This document shows positions 9,317 to 20,234 of a stretch of 64,000 nucleotides of DNA, in pieces. Position 1 is the first letter of the stretch. Every line of letters begins with the position of its first letter. The stretch spans positions 2,357,501 to 2,421,500 of the forward strand of contig NZ_CP036263.1 in assembly GCF_007741515.1 (NCBI RefSeq), read 5' to 3'. The notes beneath the pieces were generated by a model. That model saw nothing but the letters and a program-made list of their open reading frames with translations, did not search any database and was not told the origin of the DNA. The position numbers were made by a program, and so were the translations under genes. Source of the stretch: Adhaeretor mobilis. Its GTDB lineage: Bacteria; Planctomycetota; Planctomycetia; Pirellulales; Lacipirellulaceae.

Positions 9317-10975
9317 TTACCGAACCTGGTCGATAAACATCCAGCCGTTGTCAGCTACGTTGAACAGCGGACGGAACCGGCTCTTGCAGCCGCTGCGAGC
9401 TGTCTTGCCCCAGTGCCAGACAAGGTTCGTACCGACGTTCCAGGACTCTTCTCGGGCACCAATTGAGCCGGCTGCGGCATCGGTGATTAGGTAGTTAAAC
9501 CCTGTTTGGAGTGACCAACGATCGTTGAGCGACACTTGGAAGTCAGCACCCACAAGGCCTTCTTCGTCGTTGGTTCCACCGCCCCAGATCCGACCTGTGT
9601 TGCCGTTCTTAAAGTGCCAGCGGTAGAAAATCGCATACTGTTGTACCGCTTCGTAATCGATTCCCCCGACAACCGCGTTATTGGTGGCTGAGGCACCCCA
9701 GAAGCCAACCTCGCGACCTTTCGGGCTCTTCAGGCTCACCTCGTAACGAATCTGGTGGAAGTCTTCCTCCATGATCAGGTCATCACGCATGAAATCGAAC
9801 ACGGCACCGAACTGCAAACCAACCGGCACGCGACGGAAGAAACCACCGGTTACGAAATGTTGGCTGCGATCATTCGCGTCGCCATTGGAAGTTCCCGAGA
9901 AGCGGCTCTGAACGCCTTGATAACCGAGCTGGTAGCTTAACTCAGGGAATAGGAGCCCGATGAGTGGGGCGCGGCCGCTGATGCCAACGCCTTCTTGGAA
10001 CCCGAAGTTCGCGTCGCCAGGGCCGTTACTAAAGCTATCGCGTGGACCTTTGAACGCGTGCACGCCACCCCAGACCTGAAGAGTCTTGAAGCGTGGGATA
10101 CAAATCGGGATGCAGTCGTAGTCTTGGTCGTCAACGCACGAGCCACAGCCAACGCCATCGCCACAGCACGCGTCGCACCCACCAAGGGTATCACACCCGC
10201 AGGCAGGCTCGGCGACTCCGCAGCTTGGGCCGTAGTCACAGATTCCGCAACCCGGCTCGGCACAGCCACAGCCTTGCTCGACAATACCGCAGTCCGGTTC
10301 GTAGATGCCGCACCCTGGTTCAACAATTCCACATCCAGGCTCTACGATTCCGCAACCTGGTTCGTAGATGCCACAGCTCGGCTCGCCGATTCCGCAACCG
10401 GGTTCACACGTACAGCCACCGAGACAGGTGTCGCACTGTGGCGCAGGAGACGCATATCCGCCCGGACGCTGATAGTGTCCCCGCATGGCGAGTCGTTCTT
10501 CATTGGAATAGCCCGCGGTGCGGACTGTACTATCGCGATAAGACTTTTGAGTGCCTCTGGCATTTGCTCTACGCTGCAAATCAGCAGCACGAGCATCAGC
10601 TACATAGGCTGGCGTTCTCTCGACGGGCGGTTGCGATTTCGCAATTCGTTTGGTTGTTATCTCTCCCGACTCGGCCGACGTACGCCGTACTATTTTCGTC
10701 GTCGATCCTCTTTTGGCGATAGGCTCCTCTGCCTTGGCCGGGCTTGGGCTGGACGCAGAGCGTTGAGCATTGACACGATCGTCGTCAGCTCCAGATGGGC
10801 TCCGAAATGTCACGCCTTCACTCGAAGACGATTTCCCAAGGTTTGGCTTTTGGAAGTGAATATGCTGGGCACCTGTGTGGTGAGCTGCCGCGGCTTGCGG
10901 AGCGATTCCCACGGCTATCAATGCCAGCAACGCCATGCCAGCAGAGGCATGGTTGTAGATATCGGAGAGCTTCAT
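9317..10975 (-). CDS. Cys/Gly-repeat protein with C-terminal probable outer-membrane beta-barrel
   Basis: Secreted or outer-membrane protein of a type frequent in Pirellulales, possibly DUF6666-like; function unknown. The start at 10975 gives MKLSDIYNHASAGMALLALI...QAAAA, a signal peptide; the open frame extends 44 codons upstream without one. Residues ~60-180 are low-complexity and basic. Residues ~185-285 hold about ten imperfect repeats of the form CGI-x-EPGCG, rich in Cys, Gly and Glu. The C-terminal ~250 residues alternate aromatic and polar strands (YQLGYQGVQSRFSG, GRIWGGG, WSLQTGFNYLI, WNVGTNLVWHWG), suggesting a barrel of about 8-10 strands. The repeats probably form a disulfide-linked surface segment. 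Confidence 0.7.
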   Translation of the reverse strand: MKLSDIYNHASAGMALLALIAVGIAPQAAAAHHTGAQHIHFQKPNLGKSSSSEGVTFRSPSGADDDRVNAQRSASSPSPAKAEEPIAKRGSTTKIVRRTSAESGEITTKRIAKSQPPVERTPAYVADARAADLQRRANARGTQKSYRDSTVRTAGYSNEERLAMRGHYQRPGGYASPAPQCDTCLGGCTCEPGCGIGEPSCGIYEPGCGIVEPGCGIVEPGCGIYEPDCGIVEQGCGCAEPGCGICDYGPSCGVAEPACGCDTLGGCDACCGDGVGCGSCVDDQDYDCIPICIPRFKTLQVWGGVHAFKGPRDSFSNGPGDANFGFQEGVGISGRAPLIGLLFPELSYQLGYQGVQSRFSGTSNGDANDRSQHFVTGGFFRRVPVGLQFGAVFDFMRDDLIMEEDFHQIRYEVSLKSPKGREVGFWGASATNNAVVGGIDYEAVQQYAIFYRWHFKNGNTGRIWGGGTNDEEGLVGADFQVSLNDRWSLQTGFNYLITDAAAGSIGAREESWNVGTNLVWHWGKTARSGCKSRFRPLFNVADNGWMFIDQVR

Positions 10976-11188
10976 AGTTCGATCCCACGGAGAGACGTCA
11001 CCGACGCCTCTTCCGCCTTGGAACTCGAAGTCGTTTCGCAATATTGGAGCGAAAACAACTTCTTGGTAGCCCCCCCGGGAACCAATACGTACAGGCAGTA
11101 TCGTCATGGTGGGAATCAGGACTTTCGGAAAAGTCCTCTCAATCGGAATATTTTGCCACTCGGGGCTGTTTCAAGCTTCGTTACCCCC

Positions 11189-11290
11189 AATAGCCGCGGG
11201 CCAACGGCCTGCCGGGAACCTGCCACAAACCGCAACTTTGGGATTAAGCTCGCTAGCACTTCTCCGGCGGGCCGTTGGCCCGCGGCTATT
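11189..11290. repeat. REP/MITE-like inverted repeat, 27-bp arms
   Basis: Arms AATAGCCGCGGGCCAACGGC... (11189-11215) and its near-perfect complement ending GGCCCGCGGCTATT (11264-11290) bracket a 48-base centre. The outer core CCGCGGCTATT recurs as a half-site near 40540. No coding capacity, so a non-autonomous palindromic element. Confidence 0.75.
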
Positions 11291-11701
11291 CGGGAATGTC
11301 TTGCACTGAGAAGTCAGGCACCAAGAGCATTTCGAGGGTAAGTATTTCGGTGCACCTTCGCACTTTTTCACGAAGTGCCCGAACAGTTCGAGTTGCCTTT
11401 CTTGCAACTTGTGCTGATACTTGAATTAGCAGCGCAAGCGAATGTTCGCTCCCCAAGAACGTCGCTGCCTGCCACGCAGGTACCCCACCTGCTCAGAGCA
11501 ATCTCCCTACCGCTCTTTGCCAACCTTCGCTTTGGGTCTCTCCCACCCCCGGCGTCAGCAGTCGCTTTGTAAGCTGCTCACGCACACTCTGGGTGCGTCA
11601 CCGCTGAACTTGCCACCGCGGCTTTCCATTCAGACAGATCGTATTCAGGCTGATGGCCAGCTGGACTGATCGCCAGTCTTGGCAGCCACGTGCGGCTTAC
11701 T

Positions 11702-11896
11702 TCAGTGTTGGTAGTCCCGACGAAGGTTCAACGGAGCAACCGTTTGCAACAACATTGACCAGACAACTTCGACGCGTCCATTCCTTTTCACGAAAAATGA
11801 ACTGAACCCACGACAACGAGAGCGATCTCTCTTAGAGCGACCAATGTAGAAAGTCAAAATAGCAAGCCAGAACAGAAATACCACGAAGCCAAGCAT
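11702..11896 (-). CDS. possible small membrane protein (64 aa)
   Basis: One transmembrane helix at the N-terminus ([19 protein letters not shown]) followed by a basic tail; no family recognised. The composition looks like a genuine single-pass small protein, but there is no clear ribosome-binding site and nothing else supports it. It is divergent from prkA with about 80 bases between the starts. Confidence 0.3.
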   Translation of the reverse strand: MLGFVVFLFWLAILTFYIGRSKRDRSRCRGFSSFFVKRNGRVEVVWSMLLQTVAPLNLRRDYQH

Positions 11897-11974
11897 AAGT
11901 CCGTCCTAGTATCAGTGCATCATCCGATCATTGAATCCCATGATCTCATTTGGATCGAAGAGGAGCAAAAGGCC

Positions 11975-14020
<2,046 letters not shown>

Positions 14021-14049
14021 TGGGCAGTGGGCAGGGAGCAGTCACCATC

Positions 14050-14152
14050 ATGTCATTCCGACAGGAGCCGAGCGACTGAGGAATCCGAGTTGAACTCTAT
14101 TTGGTACTCAACCTGGATTCCTCGGTCGGCGAGCCTCCCGTCGGAATGACAT
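14050..14152. repeat. palindromic repeat in the prkA-yeaH gap
   Basis: Arms ATGTCATTCCGACAGGAGCC... (14050-14086) and the complement ending GTCGGAATGACAT (14115-14152) form a long imperfect hairpin. The GTCATTCCGA...GGAATCC type of repeat is widespread in bacterial genomes. It is preceded by a GTGGGCAG-rich tract like the one at 19349. Confidence 0.75.
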
Positions 14153-14173
14153 AAGCTCTGGGCTAGAAACCGA

Positions 14174-15277
14174 ATGGACATCAAACGCGATCAACGCCGG
14201 TTCAAACAAATCGTCCGCGGGCGAATTAGGGACAATCTGCGCAAGTACATCACCCACGGCGAAATGATCGGCCGCCGGGGGAAAGACTTGGTCAGCATCC
14301 CCGTGCCTCAGTTAGACGTGCCGCGATTCAAGTTCGGCAAGAACGGCTCCGGCGGGGTAGGGCAGGGCGATGGCGAAGTGGGTTCCCCTGTCGGCAAGCC
14401 GGGGCAAGGTCCCCAGGGGGCCGGAGGTGCGGGTAGCGAACCGGGCAGCGGTCACCTGATGGAAGTCGAGGTGACGCTCGACGAACTGGCCGAAATGCTA
14501 GGCGACGAGCTTGAACTCCCCCGCATCAAACCTAAGGGCAACGCCAGTGTCGAAGCGGAGAAGAGCAAGTACAACAGTGTGCGACAAACGGGCCCCGAGT
14601 CGTTGCGACATTTTCGACGGACTTATTTGCGAGCGCTGAAGCGGCAGATTTCCACTGGCGTGTACGAACCGTTAGAGCCCAGGGTCATTCCGATCAAAGC
14701 CGACAAGCAGTACCGCAGTTGGAACGACGTGCCCATACCGCATGTGAACGCCGCGGTAATTTACATGATGGATGTGTCTGGCTCGATGACCGACGATCAG
14801 AAGGAGATCGTCCGTACCGAGTCGTTCTGGATCGACGCCTGGTTAGGCAGCCAGTACAAGGGCGTCCAGCGACGTTACATAATCCACGATGCCGTAGCCA
14901 AGCAAGTCGACGAACACACTTTCTACCACACCCGCGAGAGTGGCGGCACGCGCATCAGCAGTGCCTACCGTACAGCAGCTCAACTGATCGATCGCGAATT
15001 TCCCGCTGAACTCTGGAATATTTACTGCTTCCAATTCTCCGACGGCGACAACTGGGGGGATGACAACCGGCAAGCGTTCGAGCTGCTCACCGATCGCTTG
15101 CTCCCCCGTGTGAATCTCTTCTGCTACGGTCAAGTGGAAAGCCCCTACGGCAGCGGCGAGTTTCTCGACTCGCTAGAGAAACAGTTCGCAGGAAACGAAA
15201 CATTGGTACTGTCAGAGATTCCCGACAAGGATGGCATTTATGAGTCAATCAAAACTTTTCTCGGAAAGGGACGTTAG
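14174..15277 (+). CDS. yeaH: YeaH/YhbH family protein (DUF444), VWA-like
   Basis: Partner of PrkA in the conserved prkA-yeaH-spoVR set; biochemical role not established. 367 aa. A basic N-terminus and a Gly-rich linker (residues ~58-95, [15 protein letters not shown]...) precede the DUF444 core. D200-V-S-G-S-M forms a metal-ion-dependent adhesion site as in von Willebrand A domains, and [13 protein letters not shown] later in the chain matches the second conserved stretch. Start ATG at 14174. Separated from prkA by a palindromic repeat, so it may be transcribed with it or partly uncoupled. Confidence 0.93.
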   Translation: MDIKRDQRRFKQIVRGRIRDNLRKYITHGEMIGRRGKDLVSIPVPQLDVPRFKFGKNGSGGVGQGDGEVGSPVGKPGQGPQGAGGAGSEPGSGHLMEVEVTLDELAEMLGDELELPRIKPKGNASVEAEKSKYNSVRQTGPESLRHFRRTYLRALKRQISTGVYEPLEPRVIPIKADKQYRSWNDVPIPHVNAAVIYMMDVSGSMTDDQKEIVRTESFWIDAWLGSQYKGVQRRYIIHDAVAKQVDEHTFYHTRESGGTRISSAYRTAAQLIDREFPAELWNIYCFQFSDGDNWGDDNRQAFELLTDRLLPRVNLFCYGQVESPYGSGEFLDSLEKQFAGNETLVLSEIPDKDGIYESIKTFLGKGR

Positions 15278-15279
15278 TT

Positions 15280-15485
15280 TTGAACCACAGAGGACACGGA
15301 GGCTGATGTTTTTGCTCGTAAGGGCTCAAAGTCGCAAAAGACACGCCAACATGATTCACTAAACCAAACTCAATATAGAACGTGAAACAACCAAACCTAT
15401 CTTCTATTGACTTCTTCGTGCCTTAGCGCCTTTGCGAGAGCCTACCAACAAACCTCCGTGCTCTCCGTGTCCTCTGTGGTTCAAC
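15280..15485. repeat. 206-bp imperfect palindrome (CCACAGAGG family)
   Basis: Left end TTGAACCACAGAGGACACGG (15280 onward) pairs with the right end CCGTGTCCTCTGTGGTTCAA (to 15485). Inner segments also pair (TCGCAAAAG with CTTTGCGA). A second, shorter member lies at 17063-17160. Repeats with this end sequence are common in planctomycete genomes; no protein is encoded. Confidence 0.8.
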
Positions 15486-15511
15486 AATAATTACGCCGCA
15501 AGTAATCAAAC

Positions 15512-17044
15512 ATGCCCCTGATTCAATCATCCAACCTAACGCCCGAGTTGGCCGCGATGCAGGTCGAGGTCGAGGAGTATGCGCGCGGGCACGGGCTGGA
15601 CTTTTACCCCACGATCTTCGAGCTCATCGACGCCGACGAACTCAATATGATTGCCGCTCGGGGCGGGTTTCCGACCCGCTATCCGCATTGGCGGTTCGGC
15701 ATGGAGTACGAGTCGCTCAGTCGCGGCTACCAGTACGGTCTGCAGAAGATTTACGAGATGGTCATCAATAACGACCCCTGCTATGCGTACCTCATGCGCT
15801 GCAACGGGCCGATCGATCAAAAGCTCGTCATGGCCCACGTATACGGGCATTGCGATTTCTTCAAGAACAACCAGTGGTTCTCGCACACCAGTCGCAAGAT
15901 GATGGACGAGACGGCCAATCACGGCACGCGCATTCGTAAGATCATGGACAAAGTGGGTGTAGAAACGGTCGAAGAGTTCATCGACGCGTGCCTAAGTCTC
16001 GAAGACTTGATCGACGTGTACTCGCCTCATATCAAGCGCCGCGCCGATCGTAAATCTTCGACACTCAATGGAGAGAGGGAAGAGGAAGCGAAGAAGCCGC
16101 GCCGTTTCCGCTCGAAGGACTATATGGATACGTTTGTTAATCCACGTGAGCTTCCAGGGGAAAAACACGATGTCGAGCCTCGGAAAGTCCCCGAACATCC
16201 CGAGCGCGATGTGCTGTTGTTCCTGCTAGAGCATGCTCCGCTCGATGGCTGGCAAGCGGATGTGTTGTCGATCATCCGCGACGAGGCCTATTACTTCGCT
16301 CCGCAAGGGCAAACCAAAATCATGAACGAGGGTTGGGCTAGCTATTGGCATTCCAAGATCATGACGACCCAGGGGCTAACGACTGCGGACATCGTGAACT
16401 ACTGCGATCACCACAGCGGCACCCTAGCGAGTAGCCCCACACAGCTCAATCCCTACAAAGTTGGCATTGAAATGTTCCGCGATATTGAAAGCCGTTGGAA
16501 TCGCGGCGCTTTTGGTCGAGAGTACGAAGAGTGCGATGACGATGCCGAACGTCGTCGCTGGAACACCAACGCCGGTCTTGGCCTGGAGAAAATCTTTGAG
16601 GTGCGCCGCATCCACAACGACCTCACGTTTATTGACGAATTTCTCACGCTTGATTTCGTTCGCGAACACAAGCTGTTTCGGTTCGGCTACAACCCGGGCA
16701 GCGAAGCCTATGAAATCGAAAGCCGCGAGTTCCCGCAGGTCAAACAACAATTACTGTCGAGCCTTACTAATCGCGGCAGACCGCTAATTTCCGTGACTGA
16801 CGGCAATTTTCGCAATCGCGGCGAACTATACTTAAAGCATGAGCACAGTGGCGTGGATTTGCAGATCGATTACGCAACCGACACGCTGGAGAACCTCCAG
16901 AAGCTGTGGAATCGACCCGTGCACCTTGAGACCATCGTTGACGATACGAAAACGGTACTCACCTACGACGGCGAAGAACACGAATGCGACTATGGAGAAT
17001 CACTTTCAGATTTGTTTGATTTTTCTGAGGATTCAGAGGATTAG
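15512..17044 (+). CDS. spoVR: SpoVR family protein
   Basis: Homologue of Bacillus SpoVR and E. coli YcgB. In Bacillus it affects spore cortex formation; in non-sporulating bacteria it is co-expressed with PrkA and YeaH under nutrient stress. 510 aa, usual size. Conserved features visible: YPTIFELIDADELNMIAA near the N-terminus, GGFPTRYPHWRFGMEYE, HVYGHCDFFKNN (His-rich, metal-site-like) and MNEGWASYWHSKIM in the middle. Third gene of the module. Confidence 0.95.
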   Translation: MPLIQSSNLTPELAAMQVEVEEYARGHGLDFYPTIFELIDADELNMIAARGGFPTRYPHWRFGMEYESLSRGYQYGLQKIYEMVINNDPCYAYLMRCNGPIDQKLVMAHVYGHCDFFKNNQWFSHTSRKMMDETANHGTRIRKIMDKVGVETVEEFIDACLSLEDLIDVYSPHIKRRADRKSSTLNGEREEEAKKPRRFRSKDYMDTFVNPRELPGEKHDVEPRKVPEHPERDVLLFLLEHAPLDGWQADVLSIIRDEAYYFAPQGQTKIMNEGWASYWHSKIMTTQGLTTADIVNYCDHHSGTLASSPTQLNPYKVGIEMFRDIESRWNRGAFGREYEECDDDAERRRWNTNAGLGLEKIFEVRRIHNDLTFIDEFLTLDFVREHKLFRFGYNPGSEAYEIESREFPQVKQQLLSSLTNRGRPLISVTDGNFRNRGELYLKHEHSGVDLQIDYATDTLENLQKLWNRPVHLETIVDDTKTVLTYDGEEHECDYGESLSDLFDFSEDSED

Positions 17045-17062
17045 GAATTCCCACTAGTTTTT

Positions 17063-17160
17063 TTGAACCACAGAGAGCGCAGAGGAACACAGAGGACAAC
17101 ATGAGGCTTGAAAAGCTACTCCAAATTTCTCTGTGAATCTCCGTGCCCTCTGTGGTTCAA
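17063..17160. repeat. short palindrome of the CCACAGAG family
   Basis: Ends TTGAACCACAGAG (17063) and CCCTCTGTGGTTCAA (17160) are complementary, as in the 15280-15485 element. It lies between spoVR and the next gene. An open frame that seems to start inside it at 17108 is an artefact; the next gene starts at 17177. Confidence 0.75.
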
Positions 17161-17176
17161 GAATGAATTAGGTCAA

Positions 17177-17656
17177 ATGACGCTAGCCCAAAAACTACTC
17201 GCTGGATTGCAAACCTCGCTAGGGCAAACTAGTGTCGCCCTAACCGTCGATGAAGGTGCGCGTGAAGTTAATTGCAAGGCGTTGCAGTGCGAGCAGTTGG
17301 CGGTAACGGTTACTGACTTAACGCTCGAAACCTCCGAGCTCGCTGGCATCGATCTGCCACGTATTCAAGCCGCCAGTCAAGCCTTGTGTAGCCGCGTGAA
17401 TTACTTGCTGGAGCCGATCTCCCCGATCGAGACCGACGCCCAAGGTTGCACGGTGCAAATGCGTAGCAATCCGCCTCAGCAAGACGACAACGGTTGCCGC
17501 TACTACGAGCTCCTCCTCCGCCGCGGCGGCTCGGTCGCATTGCACCGCTACGAAAAACAACCGGGCAAAGCGCGCGTCCGCGTACCAGCGGTACTGACTC
17601 ATGAAGTGTTGGGCCGCTTAGTGGATGATTTTTCTCAAGCTGTGGATGGAATCTAA
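17177..17656 (+). CDS. hypothetical protein (159 aa)
   Basis: No family recognised. ATG at 17177 (MTLAQKLLAGL) is chosen because the longer frame runs into the palindromic repeat. The protein is mixed alpha/beta with no signal peptide or membrane helix; a conserved-looking C-terminal part YYELLLRRGGSVALHRYEK is followed by a helix. Its stop codon (17654-17656) is directly followed by the ATG of the next gene, so the two are translationally linked. It may belong with the SpoVR module or be an independent two-gene insertion. Confidence 0.6.
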   Translation: MTLAQKLLAGLQTSLGQTSVALTVDEGAREVNCKALQCEQLAVTVTDLTLETSELAGIDLPRIQAASQALCSRVNYLLEPISPIETDAQGCTVQMRSNPPQQDDNGCRYYELLLRRGGSVALHRYEKQPGKARVRVPAVLTHEVLGRLVDDFSQAVDGI

Positions 17657-18151
17657 ATGGAAGCTATCCTCGGCACCTACGACCAACTGCTCGACGATGA
17701 TCTAAGGCTTGCTTTGAGTGAAGGCGGTAGGTACTTCGAGAACGAGAGCGAAGTCCACAAAGCACTAAGAAAAGTTGTTTGCCTGCTCGGCGAACTAGGT
17801 ATCGAAAAAGTTCTGGCAGGTGCTTTGGCGATATGCATTCATGGGTACAGACGGATAACGCACGATGTCAACCTAATTGTCACGCGAGAAGGGTCAGAAC
17901 GCATCCACTCGGCGCTTAAAAGGTTGAGCTATATCCGCCTCATTACAGGTAGAAAAGCGTTGCGAGACGCCCAAAGTCGTGTGAAAATCGACTTTCTCAC
18001 GACGGGTGATTATCCTGGAGATGGTAAGCCTGCGTCGGTCGCCTTTCCCAATCCGTTGGATGTAGCCAACGATTTAGACGGCCACAAAGTCATCCAGCTT
18101 GCAAAGCTTATCGAGCTAAAGCTTGCTTCTGGGAAATTGAAAGCTCGCTGA
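17657..18151 (+). pseudogene. nucleotidyltransferase-like gene with a disrupted 3' end
   Basis: Residues ~50-75 (VLAGALAICIHGYRRITHDVNLIV) match the nucleotidyltransferase pattern G[AG]-x-A-x-x-x-H-G-x-x-R-x-T-x-D of small AbiEii-like proteins, but the second acidic residue is Asn (DVN instead of DVD). The frame ends soon after ELKLASG, where relatives normally continue. In another frame just downstream (about 18135-18230) the sequence reads DPSLQEKDIELWQAVNDL and then stops, which looks like the lost tail. I infer a deletion with frame change near 18135. It follows the preceding gene with no gap. Confidence 0.5.
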
Positions 18152-18426
18152 ACGATATTGACCCATCGCTGCAAGAAAAGGACATCGAGCTTTGGCAAGC
18201 AGTAAACGATTTGCAATCAGACGAATATTGAAACGAAATCCATTCCCATCAGCCCAATCCGCGTCCCATTTTCCCGGTTCCCGACTATACACCCCACCAA
18301 AGCAAGTTAACCAAAGGCCACGTACTCCCACTCCTAGGCACTTCACCCCGATAGGACGATTCACTAACATGCGAGAAGACTTCACCCGGTTCCGCCGTTT
18401 GCTTTTAAGTTGCCTCCCAGCTCATT

Positions 18427-19299
18427 ATGAATCGTCCCACTTCAGGTCGTCCGCAGGCCACGCCGGCGGAAATTTCTTTGGTCCCCAGTGGGGGCGGCTG
18501 GCATACCAGCCATCTCTATTACACGTGGGATCGTCAAGTTCTCGCTCAGCTGCCCAGCGAGCAGCTCTCAGCCGGGCGAGCTGCGCTGATCGAAACGCTC
18601 GATCCCACTGCTGAGCTGCCCAATAGTCAGGCGCAGCCCACAAGAATGCAAACTTCCGTCGTGAGCGGTCACAAGGCGGACTTCTCACTCATGCTTATGG
18701 ACCCCGATCCATTAGTGGTCGATAGTGTCCACCAGCGGCTCATGAGCAGCCCATTGGGTATCGCACTGAAGCCTGGCTATTCGTTCGTTTCTGTCACAGA
18801 GATTAGCGAGTACGTGCCCAGTGTCGAGCAATTTGGCGCACGGTTAGTAGCGGAAGGCGAAGAGAAGGACAGCCCCACCTATGCGGCCAAGTTGAAGGGT
18901 TACGAGGGGCGACTTGAGGGAATGAACAAGCAGCGGCTCACGCCCACGCTGCCCGACTACCCAAGCACTTGCTTCTACCCGATGAATAAGAAGCGAAAGA
19001 CGGGCGAGAACTGGTTCACGCTCGACAAGAAAGAGCGTAACCGCATGATGAGCGAGCATGCCCGCAGCGGCATGGCGTTCGCCGGCAAGGTATCGCAGCT
19101 CATCACCGTCGGACTAGGTTTCGACGACTGGGAATGGGGCGTCACCCTCTGGGCGGCCAACCCTGAGTATCTCAAAGATATCGTCTATCGCATGCGCTTC
19201 GATGAAGCGAGCGCCCGCTACGCCGAATTCGGCCCCTTTCTCATCAGCTATGTTTCCAGTGCCGAGGAAATGCTAGATCATTGCCGAGTAGGCGTTTAG
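18427..19299 (+). CDS. hemQ: HemQ, coproheme decarboxylase (chlorite dismutase-like family)
   Basis: Final enzyme of the coproporphyrin-dependent haem pathway, turning coproheme into haem b with hydrogen peroxide. The protein (290 aa) carries the family signature CFYPMNKKR with Y184, the position of the radical Tyr, and axial ligand candidate H211 (MMSEHARSG), followed by KVSQLITVGLGFDDWEWGVTLWA. It has an N-terminal extension of about 15 residues. Chlorite dismutase itself would need a distal Arg that I cannot place by eye, so HemQ is preferred. Monocistronic by context. Confidence 0.85.
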   Translation: MNRPTSGRPQATPAEISLVPSGGGWHTSHLYYTWDRQVLAQLPSEQLSAGRAALIETLDPTAELPNSQAQPTRMQTSVVSGHKADFSLMLMDPDPLVVDSVHQRLMSSPLGIALKPGYSFVSVTEISEYVPSVEQFGARLVAEGEEKDSPTYAAKLKGYEGRLEGMNKQRLTPTLPDYPSTCFYPMNKKRKTGENWFTLDKKERNRMMSEHARSGMAFAGKVSQLITVGLGFDDWEWGVTLWAANPEYLKDIVYRMRFDEASARYAEFGPFLISYVSSAEEMLDHCRVGV

Positions 19300-19348
19300 C
19301 CTAGCAATCTTCACTCTATCGTTAGAGTCTGCGAGACCCCAATAAATT

Positions 19349-19418
19349 AGTGGGCAGTCGGCAGTCTTGTTGGAATCCGGAGCGGAACTGCCGACCGCCC
19401 GCTGCCCCCTGCCGACTT
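19349..19418. repeat. GTGGGCAG-type inverted repeat
   Basis: AGTGGGCAGTCGGCAGT (19349-19365) pairs with ACTGCCGACCGCCC from 19387, followed by a second partial copy of the same arm (CTGCCCCCTGCCGACTT). A related tract follows prkA at about 14021. It may also act as a hairpin between hemQ and upp. Confidence 0.6.
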
Positions 19419-19491
19419 TATTTCTTCCCAATCGCAGTCTCACCGCTTAGACTGCTAGCAGTGGAGGTCGCCTTTCTTTTTCCGTGAGCTT

Positions 19492-20190
19492 GTGAGCATG
19501 GCCAGCATAGTGGATGCAATCCCCCCTTCAGAGCAGCAATCGTCCGCCAAACCTAAGGGCGGGGTCTACCAAATCAACCACCCTTTGGTGCAACGACACA
19601 TCACTTGGATGCGCAATGAAGAGACGCGTCCCAGTTCGTTCCGCCACTCGGTCCGTCGTCTTGCCGTGTTGATGGCCTACGAAGCTACCAAAGACTTGCC
19701 CATCGAGCCGGTCGAGGTGCAAACCCCGGTCGCCATGGCCGAAGGCGTAAAGATTCAAGGTCGCATCGGCCTAGTGCCTATCCTACGCGCCGGCCTTGGC
19801 ATGGTTGACCCCGTGCTCGATCTCTTGCCCATGGCAGAAGTTTGGCACCTGGGGCTCTATCGCGATGAAGCGACCGCCCAGCCGGTGACCTACTACGACA
19901 AACTGCCCAACGAGCGCCCCGTGGATGTCGCGCTCGTCACTGATCCGATGCTCGCCACCGGAGGTTCCGTCACGGCAGCGCTCACCGCGCTCCGCGAGTG
20001 GGGCGTGCCCCATGTGAAGGTGCTCTCCCTGATTGCCTCGCAAGAAGGCGTCGATATGGTTGCCGAGCAATTCCCCGAAGCACAGATCTACGTGTGCAAG
20101 ATCGATCCGGTCCTCAACGACCAGAAGTTCATCGTCCCGGGCCTCGGCGATGCAGGTGATCGTATCTTCAACACGGTTGATCCTACCTAG
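19492..20190 (+). CDS. upp: uracil phosphoribosyltransferase
   Basis: Converts uracil and PRPP to UMP in pyrimidine salvage. The PRPP loop is DPMLATGGS (near residue 151) and the uracil-binding C-terminus is IVPGLGDAGDRIFNT, both canonical. About 20 extra residues precede the conserved INHPLVQRHITWMRNEETRPSSFR. GTG at 19492 or ATG at 19498 could start it; the difference is two residues. It heads a salvage group with nupC and hpt downstream on the same strand and cdd and a nucleoside phosphorylase converging on it. Confidence 0.95.
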   Translation: MSMASIVDAIPPSEQQSSAKPKGGVYQINHPLVQRHITWMRNEETRPSSFRHSVRRLAVLMAYEATKDLPIEPVEVQTPVAMAEGVKIQGRIGLVPILRAGLGMVDPVLDLLPMAEVWHLGLYRDEATAQPVTYYDKLPNERPVDVALVTDPMLATGGSVTAALTALREWGVPHVKVLSLIASQEGVDMVAEQFPEAQIYVCKIDPVLNDQKFIVPGLGDAGDRIFNTVDPT

Positions 20191-20234
20191 ATACCGCACG
20201 CTCAGAAACTACACGACTCAAACCTTCGGTGTCT

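Larger units (their letters stand above)
10976..11974. other. one-kilobase intergenic region between divergent genes
   Basis: Lies between the Cys-rich barrel gene (minus) and prkA (plus), so it should hold both promoters. It contains an inverted repeat (11189-11290) and one small hydrophobic open frame (11702-11896), described separately. I see no other coding signal. A long plus-strand open frame at 9995-11341 is an antisense shadow of the Cys/Gly repeats. Confidence 0.5.

Noticed and set aside
9995-11341. 448-aa plus-strand open frame
   Set aside because: Antisense to the Cys/Gly repeat gene; low-complexity repeats on the other strand keep it open. No start signal or family motif.
17108-17176. 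N-terminal extension of the 159-aa gene
   Set aside because: Those codons lie in the CCACAGAG palindrome, so they are repeat, not protein.
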